A program made the position numbers and the translations under genes. Positions 7,041 through 14,928 of a DNA stretch of 14,928 nucleotides are shown here, one piece after another. This stretch comes from Rhodobacteraceae bacterium UBA6197 (GTDB lineage: Bacteria; Pseudomonadota; Alphaproteobacteria; Rhodobacterales; Rhodobacteraceae): assembly GCA_002422085.1 (NCBI GenBank), contig DISZ01000005.1, positions 287,430-302,357 on the forward strand, read 5' to 3'. Under the pieces are notes generated by a model. That model saw only the letters and a program-made list of their open reading frames with translations, made no database searches and was not told the origin of the DNA. The number at the start of each line of letters is the position of its first letter. Positions within the stretch are counted from its first letter, which is position 1.

Positions 7041-7281
7041 AGCCCGTTTCGCTCTTATGTTCGAATTACTGGCCACTTTAGTTCGGGCTTGCATGGTGTG
7101 TCACGCGCGAAGGCGCGGTATTGATCGGGCGGAACGAAGCGGCGCGAAGGCCACCACACGCGGTCACGTCTTCGTGAGCGTTCGACGGGCTGCAAAGGCG
7201 CGAACAACCCCCGCAAAAGCAAGAGTAGGTTGTTAGTAGAATTCGTGTCGCGCCAATTTTCCCAATGAAATAAATGGTGAT

Positions 7282-7356
7282 TGGCTCCGGCGGTAGGGAT
7301 CGAACCTACGACCAATTGATTAACAGTCAACTGCTCTACCGCTGAGCTACGCCGGA
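7282..7356 (-). tRNA. tRNA-Asn (GTT)
   Basis: 75 bases with encoded CCA. The acceptor TCCGGCG pairs with CGCCGGA, the discriminator is G, the anticodon loop CTGTTAA gives anticodon GTT, and the T-loop is TTCGATC. It decodes AAU/AAC. Its 3' end faces the accessory block to the left. The 187 bases between it and the GIY-YIG gene's upstream ATG hold nothing recognisable, and no second copy of the tRNA 3' end was found in the window. Confidence 0.97.
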
Positions 7357-7367
7357 ACACGAGGCGG

Positions 7368-7396
7368 TGTATAGCGGCGCATTTCGGGGGCGTCCA
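7368..7396 (-). promoter_or_regulatory. sigma70-type promoter of tRNA-Asn
   Basis: On the minus strand, TGGACG (7391-7396) and TATACA (7368-7373) are separated by exactly 17 bases. Transcription would begin a few bases before the mature 5' end at 7356, giving a very short leader. Confidence 0.5.
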
Positions 7397-7425
7397 GAGG
7401 GTTTTGTGGATTTTTTGGCAAAGCG

Positions 7426-8313
7426 TCAGGCCTTTGAATAGAGGCTGCTTGCGGACGGGGCTCCGTTCACGGTGACATGGTTTTTGGTCACAAGATCAAT
7501 TAGATGAGCAAAAATATTGCGTTGGGCCGCAGCCATCAGGGCGGGGGGCGTGTCGGTGTAGATGCGGGCAGATAGCTCGGCCGGGGTTGCGGGGCTATCG
7601 GCCAGGGCAGCCAGGATCTGGGCGGTGCGGTCTTGGCGGTGGCGTGTCAGCTCGTCCAGACGCCGACCAGTGTCACGAACCGGATCGCCGTGCCCAGGGT
7701 AAAAAGCCCGCGCGTCAACAGCCCGCAGGCGCTCGAGCGAGGTGAAATAGTCGCTCAGATCCCCGTCGGGAGGCGAGATCAGCGTGCTTGCCCAACCCAT
7801 CACATGGTCGCCACTGAAGGCGATGTCGCGCCATTGAAAGCACAGGTGGTTGCAAAAATGGCCCGGCGTATGCAGCGCGGTCAGTGACCAATCGCCATGG
7901 CTGACGGTATCGCCATCGGCCAGGCGGACATCGGGGTTGAACTGGCTGTCCACACCTTCGCCACCGCCCGCGAGCCCGGTCTCGGCCAGGGCCGCCATCA
8001 CCGCCGAGCGCCCGGCGGAAGGGGGGCCGAAGGCCAGCACCGGCGCCGCTGTCGCTTCGGCCAGGGGGCGGGCAAGGGGCGAGTGGTCAAGATGCGCATG
8101 GGTCACGAAGATGTGGCTGATCCTCTCGCCGGGGGCCAGCGCCGCAAGGATCGCATCCAGATGGCCGGGCAGGGCAGGGCCGGGGTCTATGACCGCAACG
8201 TCGCCGGTGCCCAGAATGTAGGTGTTCGTCCCCGACAGCGTCATCGCCGAGGGGTTCGCGGCCCGCACCATTCGCACGCCCTCCTCCAAAGGCACCGCAG
8301 GCAGATCATTCAT
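7426..8313 (-). CDS. MBL-fold metallo-hydrolase with C-terminal winged helix (LACTB2-like)
   Basis: The start at 8313 is set by TAGGAAA about 8 bases upstream; an ATG at 8478 would overlap the divergent kinase gene and has no similarity support. The product has 295 residues. The dinuclear zinc motifs are complete: THAHLDH (71-77), HTPGH (148-152), SGDH with bridging Asp169, and YPGHGD with His208. The last 75 or so residues (about 218-285, ending FAHLIDLVTKNHVT) look like the winged-helix tail found in LACTB2-type proteins, some of which are single-strand ribonucleases. The exact substrate (RNA, thioester or lactone) cannot be read from sequence. It is cytosolic, with no signal peptide. The gene is divergent from the sensor kinase, with only 42 bases between the two starts. 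Confidence 0.88.
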   Translation of the reverse strand: MNDLPAVPLEEGVRMVRAANPSAMTLSGTNTYILGTGDVAVIDPGPALPGHLDAILAALAPGERISHIFVTHAHLDHSPLARPLAEATAAPVLAFGPPSAGRSAVMAALAETGLAGGGEGVDSQFNPDVRLADGDTVSHGDWSLTALHTPGHFCNHLCFQWRDIAFSGDHVMGWASTLISPPDGDLSDYFTSLERLRAVDARAFYPGHGDPVRDTGRRLDELTRHRQDRTAQILAALADSPATPAELSARIYTDTPPALMAAAQRNIFAHLIDLVTKNHVTVNGAPSASSLYSKA

Positions 8314-8355
8314 CTTGCGCTTTCCTATGTTGCGCCGTGTCGCTAGGCTTTTGCC

Positions 8356-9675
8356 ATGAATTTCGACTGGCTCAAAGGAATGATGCCGCGTGGGCTTTAC
8401 GGGCGGGCCGCGCTGATCCTGATATTGCCGATCGTCACCATCCAGCTTGTCGTTTCGGTGGTGTTCTTGCAACGCCATTTCGAGGGCGTGACCGAACAGA
8501 TGACCACCACGATGCTGCGCGAGGTGGGCTATCTGGCGGAACTGGTCGATCAGGCGCCCGATCCGGCCGAGGCCGTGCGGGCGGCGAACAGTGTCGCCGT
8601 GCCGCTAGGCCTGTCGGTGACGCTGCCGGTGGCGGCGAGCAGTGGTGACAAACGCGTTTTTTATGATTTGTCGGGGCGGGTGGTGATTGCCACGTTGCGG
8701 GCGGGACTGAAGCAGATCAGCATGATCGATCTGGCCAATCTGCGCGAAGTGCGTCTGGTCATGGCGACGCGTCACGGGCCGATGCAGATCGTTTTTGAAC
8801 GGCGCCGCGTGTCGGCCTCCAACCCGCATCAGTTGATTGTCCTGATGCTGACGACCGGCCTGCTGATGACGTTGATCGCCTTCATATTCCTGCGCAATCA
8901 GTTGCGGCCGATTCGGCGGATGGCCCGTGCCGCAGAGGAATTCGGCAAAGGGCGCGTGGTGCCCTATCGGCCGGCGGGCGCGGTCGAAGTCCGCTCGGCC
9001 GGGGCGGCGTTTCTGGACATGCGCAACCGGATCGAACGCCAGATCGAGCAGCGCACCTTGATGTTGTCGGGGATCAGCCATGATCTGCGCACGCCGCTGA
9101 CCCGGCTGCGACTGGGGCTGTCGATGCTGCCCGAGGATGACGACGTGGCCGCGCTGGAACGAGATGTGGCCGAGATGGGCAAGCTGGTTGACGCCTTTCT
9201 TGAATTTGCCCGCGACGATGCCGCTGATGATGTGCCCGAAACCCTGCCGCCCTGCGCTTTCGTGGCGCAGATCGTGGGGGATGCGCAGCGCGGCGGGCTG
9301 CCGGTCACCCTGGCCGAGTGTCAGGGCGAGGGCACAGCCACCTTCCGTCCCGATGCGCTGCGCCGCGCACTGGAAAACCTGATCGGCAATGCGGTGCGCT
9401 ATGGCAGCCGGGCGGTGGTGACCGTCGGGTTGGGGCCGCGCGCGCTGAAGATCACCGTTGAGGATGACGGCCCCGGTATCGCACCCGAACTGCGCGAAGA
9501 GGCGCTGCGCCCCTTTACCCGGCTTGATCCGGCCCGCAACCAGAACAAGGGGCAGGGGGTCGGGCTTGGCCTGTCGATCGCCGCCGACATCGCCCGCAGC
9601 CATGGCGGCACCATCCGTCTGGGTGAAAGCGAGGCTTTTGGCGGGCTGAAAGTGGAACTGGTGCTGGCGCGCTAG
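8356..9675 (+). CDS. EnvZ-like membrane sensor histidine kinase
   Basis: 439 residues, typical of EnvZ-type kinases. TM1 is at about 18-38, a short periplasmic domain of about 120 residues follows, TM2 is at about 158-180, and HAMP at about 180-232. The dimerisation/phosphoacceptor motif SGISHDLRTPLTRLRL carries His242. The ATP-binding domain has the N box NLIGNAVRYG (341-350), D box DDGPGIAP (370-377), F box LRPFTRLD and G box GVGLGLSI (401-408). It should sense an envelope signal and phosphorylate an OmpR-type regulator, but no response regulator gene is adjacent: the left neighbour is the MBL hydrolase and the right one is lon. The ribosome-binding site is poor. The signal is unknown, and calling it envZ would go beyond the evidence. 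Confidence 0.9.
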   Translation: MNFDWLKGMMPRGLYGRAALILILPIVTIQLVVSVVFLQRHFEGVTEQMTTTMLREVGYLAELVDQAPDPAEAVRAANSVAVPLGLSVTLPVAASSGDKRVFYDLSGRVVIATLRAGLKQISMIDLANLREVRLVMATRHGPMQIVFERRRVSASNPHQLIVLMLTTGLLMTLIAFIFLRNQLRPIRRMARAAEEFGKGRVVPYRPAGAVEVRSAGAAFLDMRNRIERQIEQRTLMLSGISHDLRTPLTRLRLGLSMLPEDDDVAALERDVAEMGKLVDAFLEFARDDAADDVPETLPPCAFVAQIVGDAQRGGLPVTLAECQGEGTATFRPDALRRALENLIGNAVRYGSRAVVTVGLGPRALKITVEDDGPGIAPELREEALRPFTRLDPARNQNKGQGVGLGLSIAADIARSHGGTIRLGESEAFGGLKVELVLAR

Positions 9676-9762
9676 ACCCGTTGCCGCAGGTTTCCCATGG
9701 CGCCGCGAATCCCTTGCCGCCGCGCGCGCGGACGCGCATTGTCAACAAGCAGCCAGTGACAG

Positions 9763-9793
9763 GTTGAACCCGTGCCCATCCCCCCCTAGATAT
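9763..9793 (+). promoter_or_regulatory. promoter upstream of lon, sigma70- or sigma32-like
   Basis: TTGAAC (9764-9769), 17 bases, then TAGATA (9787-9792) is a reasonable sigma70 promoter. Read as GTTGAA with a C-rich run leading into CCTAGATAT, the same bases also resemble the heat-shock form CTTGAA with a CCCCATNT-like -10. The start of transcription would be near 9800, giving a leader of about 65 bases. Lon is heat-inducible in many bacteria, so the sigma32 reading is plausible but unproven. Confidence 0.45.
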
Positions 9794-9864
9794 GGGGCAG
9801 AACGGGAGGGGCCAGGGCTGCCGCAAGGGCGGGGCCGGTGTCCCTCTGCTAGAGAGGAAACGCG

Positions 9865-12273
<2,409 letters not shown>

Positions 12274-12312
12274 CCTGGTTACGCAGCGTGGCCGACGCCC
12301 GGCTGAAACGTT

Positions 12313-12344
12313 TAAGGCGCGCCATGAGGCGCGCCTTATTTCTT
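12313..12344 (+). terminator. intrinsic terminator of lon
   Basis: TAAGGCGCGCC (12313-12323) and GGCGCGCCTTA (12328-12338) form a perfect 11-bp stem with a 4-base loop, followed by TTTCTT. The symmetric A/T flanks also allow function for the converging gene at 12359-12577. Confidence 0.8.
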
Positions 12345-12358
12345 GATCGCGGCCCGTG

Positions 12359-12577
12359 TCAATCCGGGGTGGACGTGCTGCTGCCACTTCCACTGTTCGA
12401 AGCGGCAACCACGGCCAACAGCAGCAAGATCGGGATAATAATACCCGGGTTGCTGGACGACGACTGCTCTACGACGACGGGCTCTGCCTCGACAGCAGGG
12501 GCAGAGTATCCACCAGCCTGTGCAAGACTCACAGTGCAGGCTAACACACAGGGAACCAAAAACAGTTTGCGCACCAT
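12359..12577 (-). CDS. small exported protein with C-terminal membrane segment, unknown function
   Basis: 72 residues. The start has an excellent GGAGGT about 5 bases upstream, which makes this a real gene despite its size. The signal peptide MVRKLFLVPCVLACTVSLAQA has a likely signal peptidase I cut after AQA (residue 21). A short acidic, Val- and Pro-rich stretch and SSSS follow. A hydrophobic segment NPGIIIPILLLLAVVAA comes next (about 43-59), and then a Ser/Gly/Thr tail. The mature product would be a tiny inner-membrane protein with its N-terminus in the periplasm. I do not recognise a named family. It converges on lon and shares its terminator region. Confidence 0.7.
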   Translation of the reverse strand: MVRKLFLVPCVLACTVSLAQAGGYSAPAVEAEPVVVEQSSSSNPGIIIPILLLLAVVAASNSGSGSSTSTPD

Positions 12578-12688
12578 ATCGACCTCCGGTTGTTGCTAAA
12601 ACACGCTTGAAGCCTGCGCCGGATATTTTCTTGCGTCAATTACGCGAATGGGCGCGTTTGCATGATTTATGGGGTATGTGGCTGATTT

Positions 12689-12716
12689 TTGGGGCGGACC
12701 CCTTCTCGTCTATAGA
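12689..12716 (+). promoter_or_regulatory. possible promoter of the HU-like gene
   Basis: TTGGGG (12689-12694), 16 bases, then TATAGA (12711-12716), about 58 bases before the ATG. The -35 is a weak match. The spacer includes a small GGGG/CCCC dyad (12691-12702). Confidence 0.3.
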
Positions 12717-12773
12717 TTATTGACCAGTCCAACCCTAATCTGTTGCTGAATCAGAAACAGAACGAGGCAGGTC

Positions 12774-13340
12774 ATGGACAACACGACTGAGAACGAACCG
12801 ACCGCCGCAAGATCTGCGGCAGGACGGACGAAGGCGGCAAGGGGCTCGGCCAAGGTGTCGGCCAAACCCGCCCGAAAGGCGGCTACGTCGAAATCGGCCG
12901 CAAAGGCTGCGTCTCGCACGTCAGCCGCGCCCAAGCCGGTCACTGCGCCTGTCACCACCCCGGTTGTCGCCTCGGTCAATCTGTCGGTCGTGCCGGCCAA
13001 GGCGATGCCGACTGATACGGAGACGCGCGCAGGCGAAACCGACGGCACCGGCGCGGTGCTTTTGCGCAAGAAGGACTTTGTCGAACGTGTCGTCGCCGCC
13101 TCGGGCGCCAAGAAGAAAGACGCGCGCGACGTGATCGACGCCACGCTGAAGCTGTTGGGTGAGGCACTGGCCGCCGGCGAGTCGGTGGTGCTGCCGCCAT
13201 TTGGCAGGGCCCGCGTCAGCCGGCAGGTTGACCGCAAGGGCGGCGAGATGTTGGTCGTCAAGCTGGTACGCAGCGATCAAGGCAGCGCCAACAAGCCCGA
13301 TGAAACCTCGGATGAGGCCCTTGCGGTGGGCGAAGACTGA
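12774..13340 (+). CDS. HU-family DNA-binding protein with histone-H1-like N-terminal extension
   Basis: 188 residues, about twice the length of HU (90). Residues 1-92 are low-complexity, rich in Ala, Lys, Ser, Thr and Pro (KAARGSAKVSAKPARKAATS and similar), like bacterial histone-H1-type tails and likely disordered. An HU fold follows at about 96-166: LLRKKDFVERVVAASG, KKDARDVIDATLKLLGEALA, GESVVLPPFGRARV. The beta-arm is short and lacks the RNPxTGE motif whose Pro intercalates into DNA in HU/IHF, so bending ability is doubtful. An acidic tail (DETSDEALAVGED) ends it. It probably acts as a nucleoid protein, with the basic tail adding non-specific DNA binding. The start is preceded by GAGG. 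A tRNA-Val begins only 20 bases after the stop. Confidence 0.8.
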   Translation: MDNTTENEPTAARSAAGRTKAARGSAKVSAKPARKAATSKSAAKAASRTSAAPKPVTAPVTTPVVASVNLSVVPAKAMPTDTETRAGETDGTGAVLLRKKDFVERVVAASGAKKKDARDVIDATLKLLGEALAAGESVVLPPFGRARVSRQVDRKGGEMLVVKLVRSDQGSANKPDETSDEALAVGED

Positions 13341-13359
13341 CGCTAAAAGCCCCGTCACC

Positions 13360-13434
13360 GGGTGATTAGCTCAGTGGTAGAGCGCTTCGTTCACATCGAA
13401 GATGTCAGGGGTTCAAATCCCTTATCACCCACCA
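13360..13434 (+). tRNA. tRNA-Val (CAC)
   Basis: 75 bases with CCA. The acceptor GGGTGAT pairs with ATCACCC. The anticodon loop TTCACAT gives CAC, decoding GUG. It lies 19 bases after the HU-like gene and may be co-transcribed with it. A hairpin terminator follows. Confidence 0.96.
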
Positions 13435-13443
13435 TTATTCCTG

Positions 13444-13469
13444 AAAGCGCGCCCCTTTGGGCGCGTTTT
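13444..13469 (+). terminator. intrinsic terminator after tRNA-Val (CAC)
   Basis: AAAGCGCGCCC (13444-13454) and GGGCGCGTTTT (13459-13469) form an 11-bp stem (one G-U pair) with loop CTTT, ending in a T-run. Confidence 0.75.
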
Positions 13470-13562
13470 ACTTTGCGCGGGCAGGCTGTGGTGGCTGTGG
13501 GAAAACGCAGCGCTTGGGCCTTGCGCGGGGCAGGCTCGGCAGGCTAGAAGCACGCCATGCGG

Positions 13563-13638
<76 letters not shown>

Positions 13639-13756
13639 TCCCTATCCGTCGTGCACCTGCGCGCAGGCCTTGCGCATCCACGGCTCTGGGCACTCCCCGT
13701 TCTTGCCCTATCTTTTCTGCTTTGTCGGCCCGATGCCGTCCAACGGAGGAAAAAAG

Positions 13757-14695
13757 ATGAGCTGGAACCCCGCGCTTGACCCCGATCTGCCCAAAGGCGA
13801 TGCGGTGGACCTGATCGAGACCGTCATCGTGCCGCGTGCCCGCGATCTGGGCGGGTTTGAGGTGCGCCGGGCGCTGCCCTCGGTGGCGCGGCAGATGGTG
13901 GGTCCGTTCATCTTTTTCGATCAGTTCGGCCCGGTCGAGTTCCTGACCGGGCAGGGGATCGACGTGCGCCCGCATCCGCACATCGGCTTGGCCACGGTGA
14001 CCTATCTTCTGAACGGCAAGATGCACCACCGTGATTCGCTGGGCACCGATCAATGGATCACCCCCGGCGCGGTGAACTGGATGATGGCGGGTCACGGAAT
14101 TACCCATTCCGAACGGACCGATGGGCCGGTGCGACAGACCGGGCAAAACCTGTTTGGCATTCAGACCTGGGTGGCACTGCCAAAAGGCGCCGAGGATGAG
14201 GCCGCCAGCTTTACCCACCATGCGCAGGCCGATCTGCCCTTGCTGCAAGCCGAGGGCAAATCGCTACGGCTGGTTTTGGGGTCGGCCTGGGGGGAAACGG
14301 CGCCGGTGGCGCTGCCCTCCGAGATGTTTTACGCCGATGCCACGCTGGCGCCCGGCGCGGGCCTGCCACTGCCCGACAACCACGAGGATCGCGGCGTCTA
14401 CGTGCTGCAAGGCACGATCACCGTCGGCGGCCAAACCCATGGGGCGGGGCGCATGCTGGTGTTTCGCCCCGGTGACCGGATCAGTGTGCATGCCGGGCCG
14501 CAGGGGGCGCGGCTGATGCTGCTGGGCGGTGCCACGCTGGAAGGCCCGCGCTATATCTGGTGGAATTTCGTCGCCTCGTCGCAAGACCGGATTGATGCCG
14601 CCCGCGAGGCGTGGCGCGCCGGCGATTGGACGCATGGCCGGTTCCGTCTGCCACCCGATGACAATGCCGAATTCATTCCCGCACCGGCGCACTGA
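13757..14695 (+). CDS. pirin-family cupin protein
   Basis: 312 residues from ATG 13757, preceded by GGAGGAAAAAAG; the open frame extends further upstream but only through tRNA-Val. Pirins are bicupin proteins, some with quercetin 2,3-dioxygenase activity and some acting as redox-sensing co-regulators. The iron ligands are all visible: His73 and His75 in RPHPHIGLATVTYLL, His117 and Glu119 in AGHGITHSER. The N-terminal cupin (about 20-125) includes GPFIFFDQFGPVEF. The C-terminal pirin cupin (about 180-285) has a typical DRGVYVLQGTITVGG block. It ends WWNFVASSQDRIDAAREAW, as in the family. It is cytosolic. No operon partner is seen: tRNAs lie on both sides. The substrate cannot be told from sequence. 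Confidence 0.92.
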   Translation: MSWNPALDPDLPKGDAVDLIETVIVPRARDLGGFEVRRALPSVARQMVGPFIFFDQFGPVEFLTGQGIDVRPHPHIGLATVTYLLNGKMHHRDSLGTDQWITPGAVNWMMAGHGITHSERTDGPVRQTGQNLFGIQTWVALPKGAEDEAASFTHHAQADLPLLQAEGKSLRLVLGSAWGETAPVALPSEMFYADATLAPGAGLPLPDNHEDRGVYVLQGTITVGGQTHGAGRMLVFRPGDRISVHAGPQGARLMLLGGATLEGPRYIWWNFVASSQDRIDAAREAWRAGDWTHGRFRLPPDDNAEFIPAPAH

Positions 14696-14800
14696 GCGGC
14701 GCGCCCAAGCCGTCAAACGCGGCTTTTGGCCGTTGAAAACGCATGCCGCGATGCCGGCAAAAGCGGCCCCGCAAGATACGCGTTTTTTGTTGTCGCCCCA

Positions 14801-14829
14801 TTGACGCCGCCGCCGGGGGTGCGTAATAC
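14801..14829 (+). promoter_or_regulatory. sigma70-type promoter of tRNA-Asp
   Basis: TTGACG (14801-14806), exactly 17 bases, then TAATAC (14824-14829). Transcription would begin near 14836, about 33 bases before the tRNA. A T-run at 14783-14788, just upstream, may close the pirin transcript, but its hairpin is imperfect. Confidence 0.65.
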
Positions 14830-14868
14830 CCATCCCACGCTCGGGCGGCGATCCGGGTGGGTGGAGTT

Positions 14869-14928
14869 GCGGTTGTAGCTCAGTTGGTTAGAGTACCGGC
14901 CTGTCACGCCGGGGGTCGCGGGTTCGAG
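14869..14928 (+). tRNA. tRNA-Asp (GTC), cut by window end
   Basis: The first 60 bases of a tRNA: acceptor GCGGTTG, D arm GCTCAGTTGGTTAGAGT, anticodon GTC in CCTGTCACG, and the start of the T arm GGGTTCGAG. The 3' acceptor strand is outside the window. Confidence 0.93.

Noticed and set aside
7055..7360. 101-codon minus-strand ORF beginning MFRRSSAVEQLTVNQLVVGSIPTAG
   Set aside because: Its first 25 or so codons are the tRNA-Asn gene read as protein, a well-known annotation artefact; the rest shows no family.
8314..8478. Longer start for the MBL hydrolase
   Set aside because: It would overlap the divergent kinase gene, and the added residues are low-similarity and antisense-like. The ATG at 8313 has a ribosome-binding site.

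Overview
The window looks like a chromosomal segment of a Rhodobacterales alphaproteobacterium. The G+C content is high, and the block MBL hydrolase / EnvZ-like kinase / lon / HU-like protein / tandem tRNA-Val / pirin is a core arrangement of that kind. Protein motifs and the tRNAs (all with encoded CCA) are typical of the group. No species can be named from sequence alone.

The left part (about 1-7281) is accessory and decaying. A divergent FtsH-type membrane protease reads leftward from 2048, behind a near-perfect FNR/FixK-type box (2150-2163). To its right is a graveyard. It holds a badly frameshifted IS256-family transposase, then the remains of an arginine-deiminase operon (arcD-arcA-arcB), each gene broken. 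arcD has lost its 5' third to the IS256 fragment. arcA has an internal deletion of about 200 codons plus a nonsense codon. arcB stops at codon 69 and is then cut by a fragment of an IS3-family orfA. That fragment is itself cut by an apparently intact IS5-family (IS427-like) element, whose transposase needs a -1 frameshift. After the IS comes a lower-G+C gene for a GIY-YIG nuclease-like protein with two homing-endonuclease-associated repeats. It lies beyond the 3' end of a tRNA-Asn gene, a classical island boundary.

The right part (7282-14928) is ordinary core genome. It contains tRNA-Asn, an MBL-fold hydrolase with a C-terminal winged helix, a divergent EnvZ-like sensor kinase without an adjacent response regulator, and lon with a good promoter and terminator. 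These are followed by a small exported protein, an HU-family protein with an Ala/Lys-rich histone-H1-like N-terminal extension, two near-identical tRNA-Val genes (CAC, TAC), pirin, and a tRNA-Asp running off the end.

Functionally, the left block once combined anaerobic arginine fermentation with an apparently oxygen-regulated protease. Only the protease, the IS5 element and the GIY-YIG gene still look intact. No CRISPR array, riboswitch or recognisable defence operon was seen. The most unusual intact item is the GIY-YIG/homing-repeat protein.
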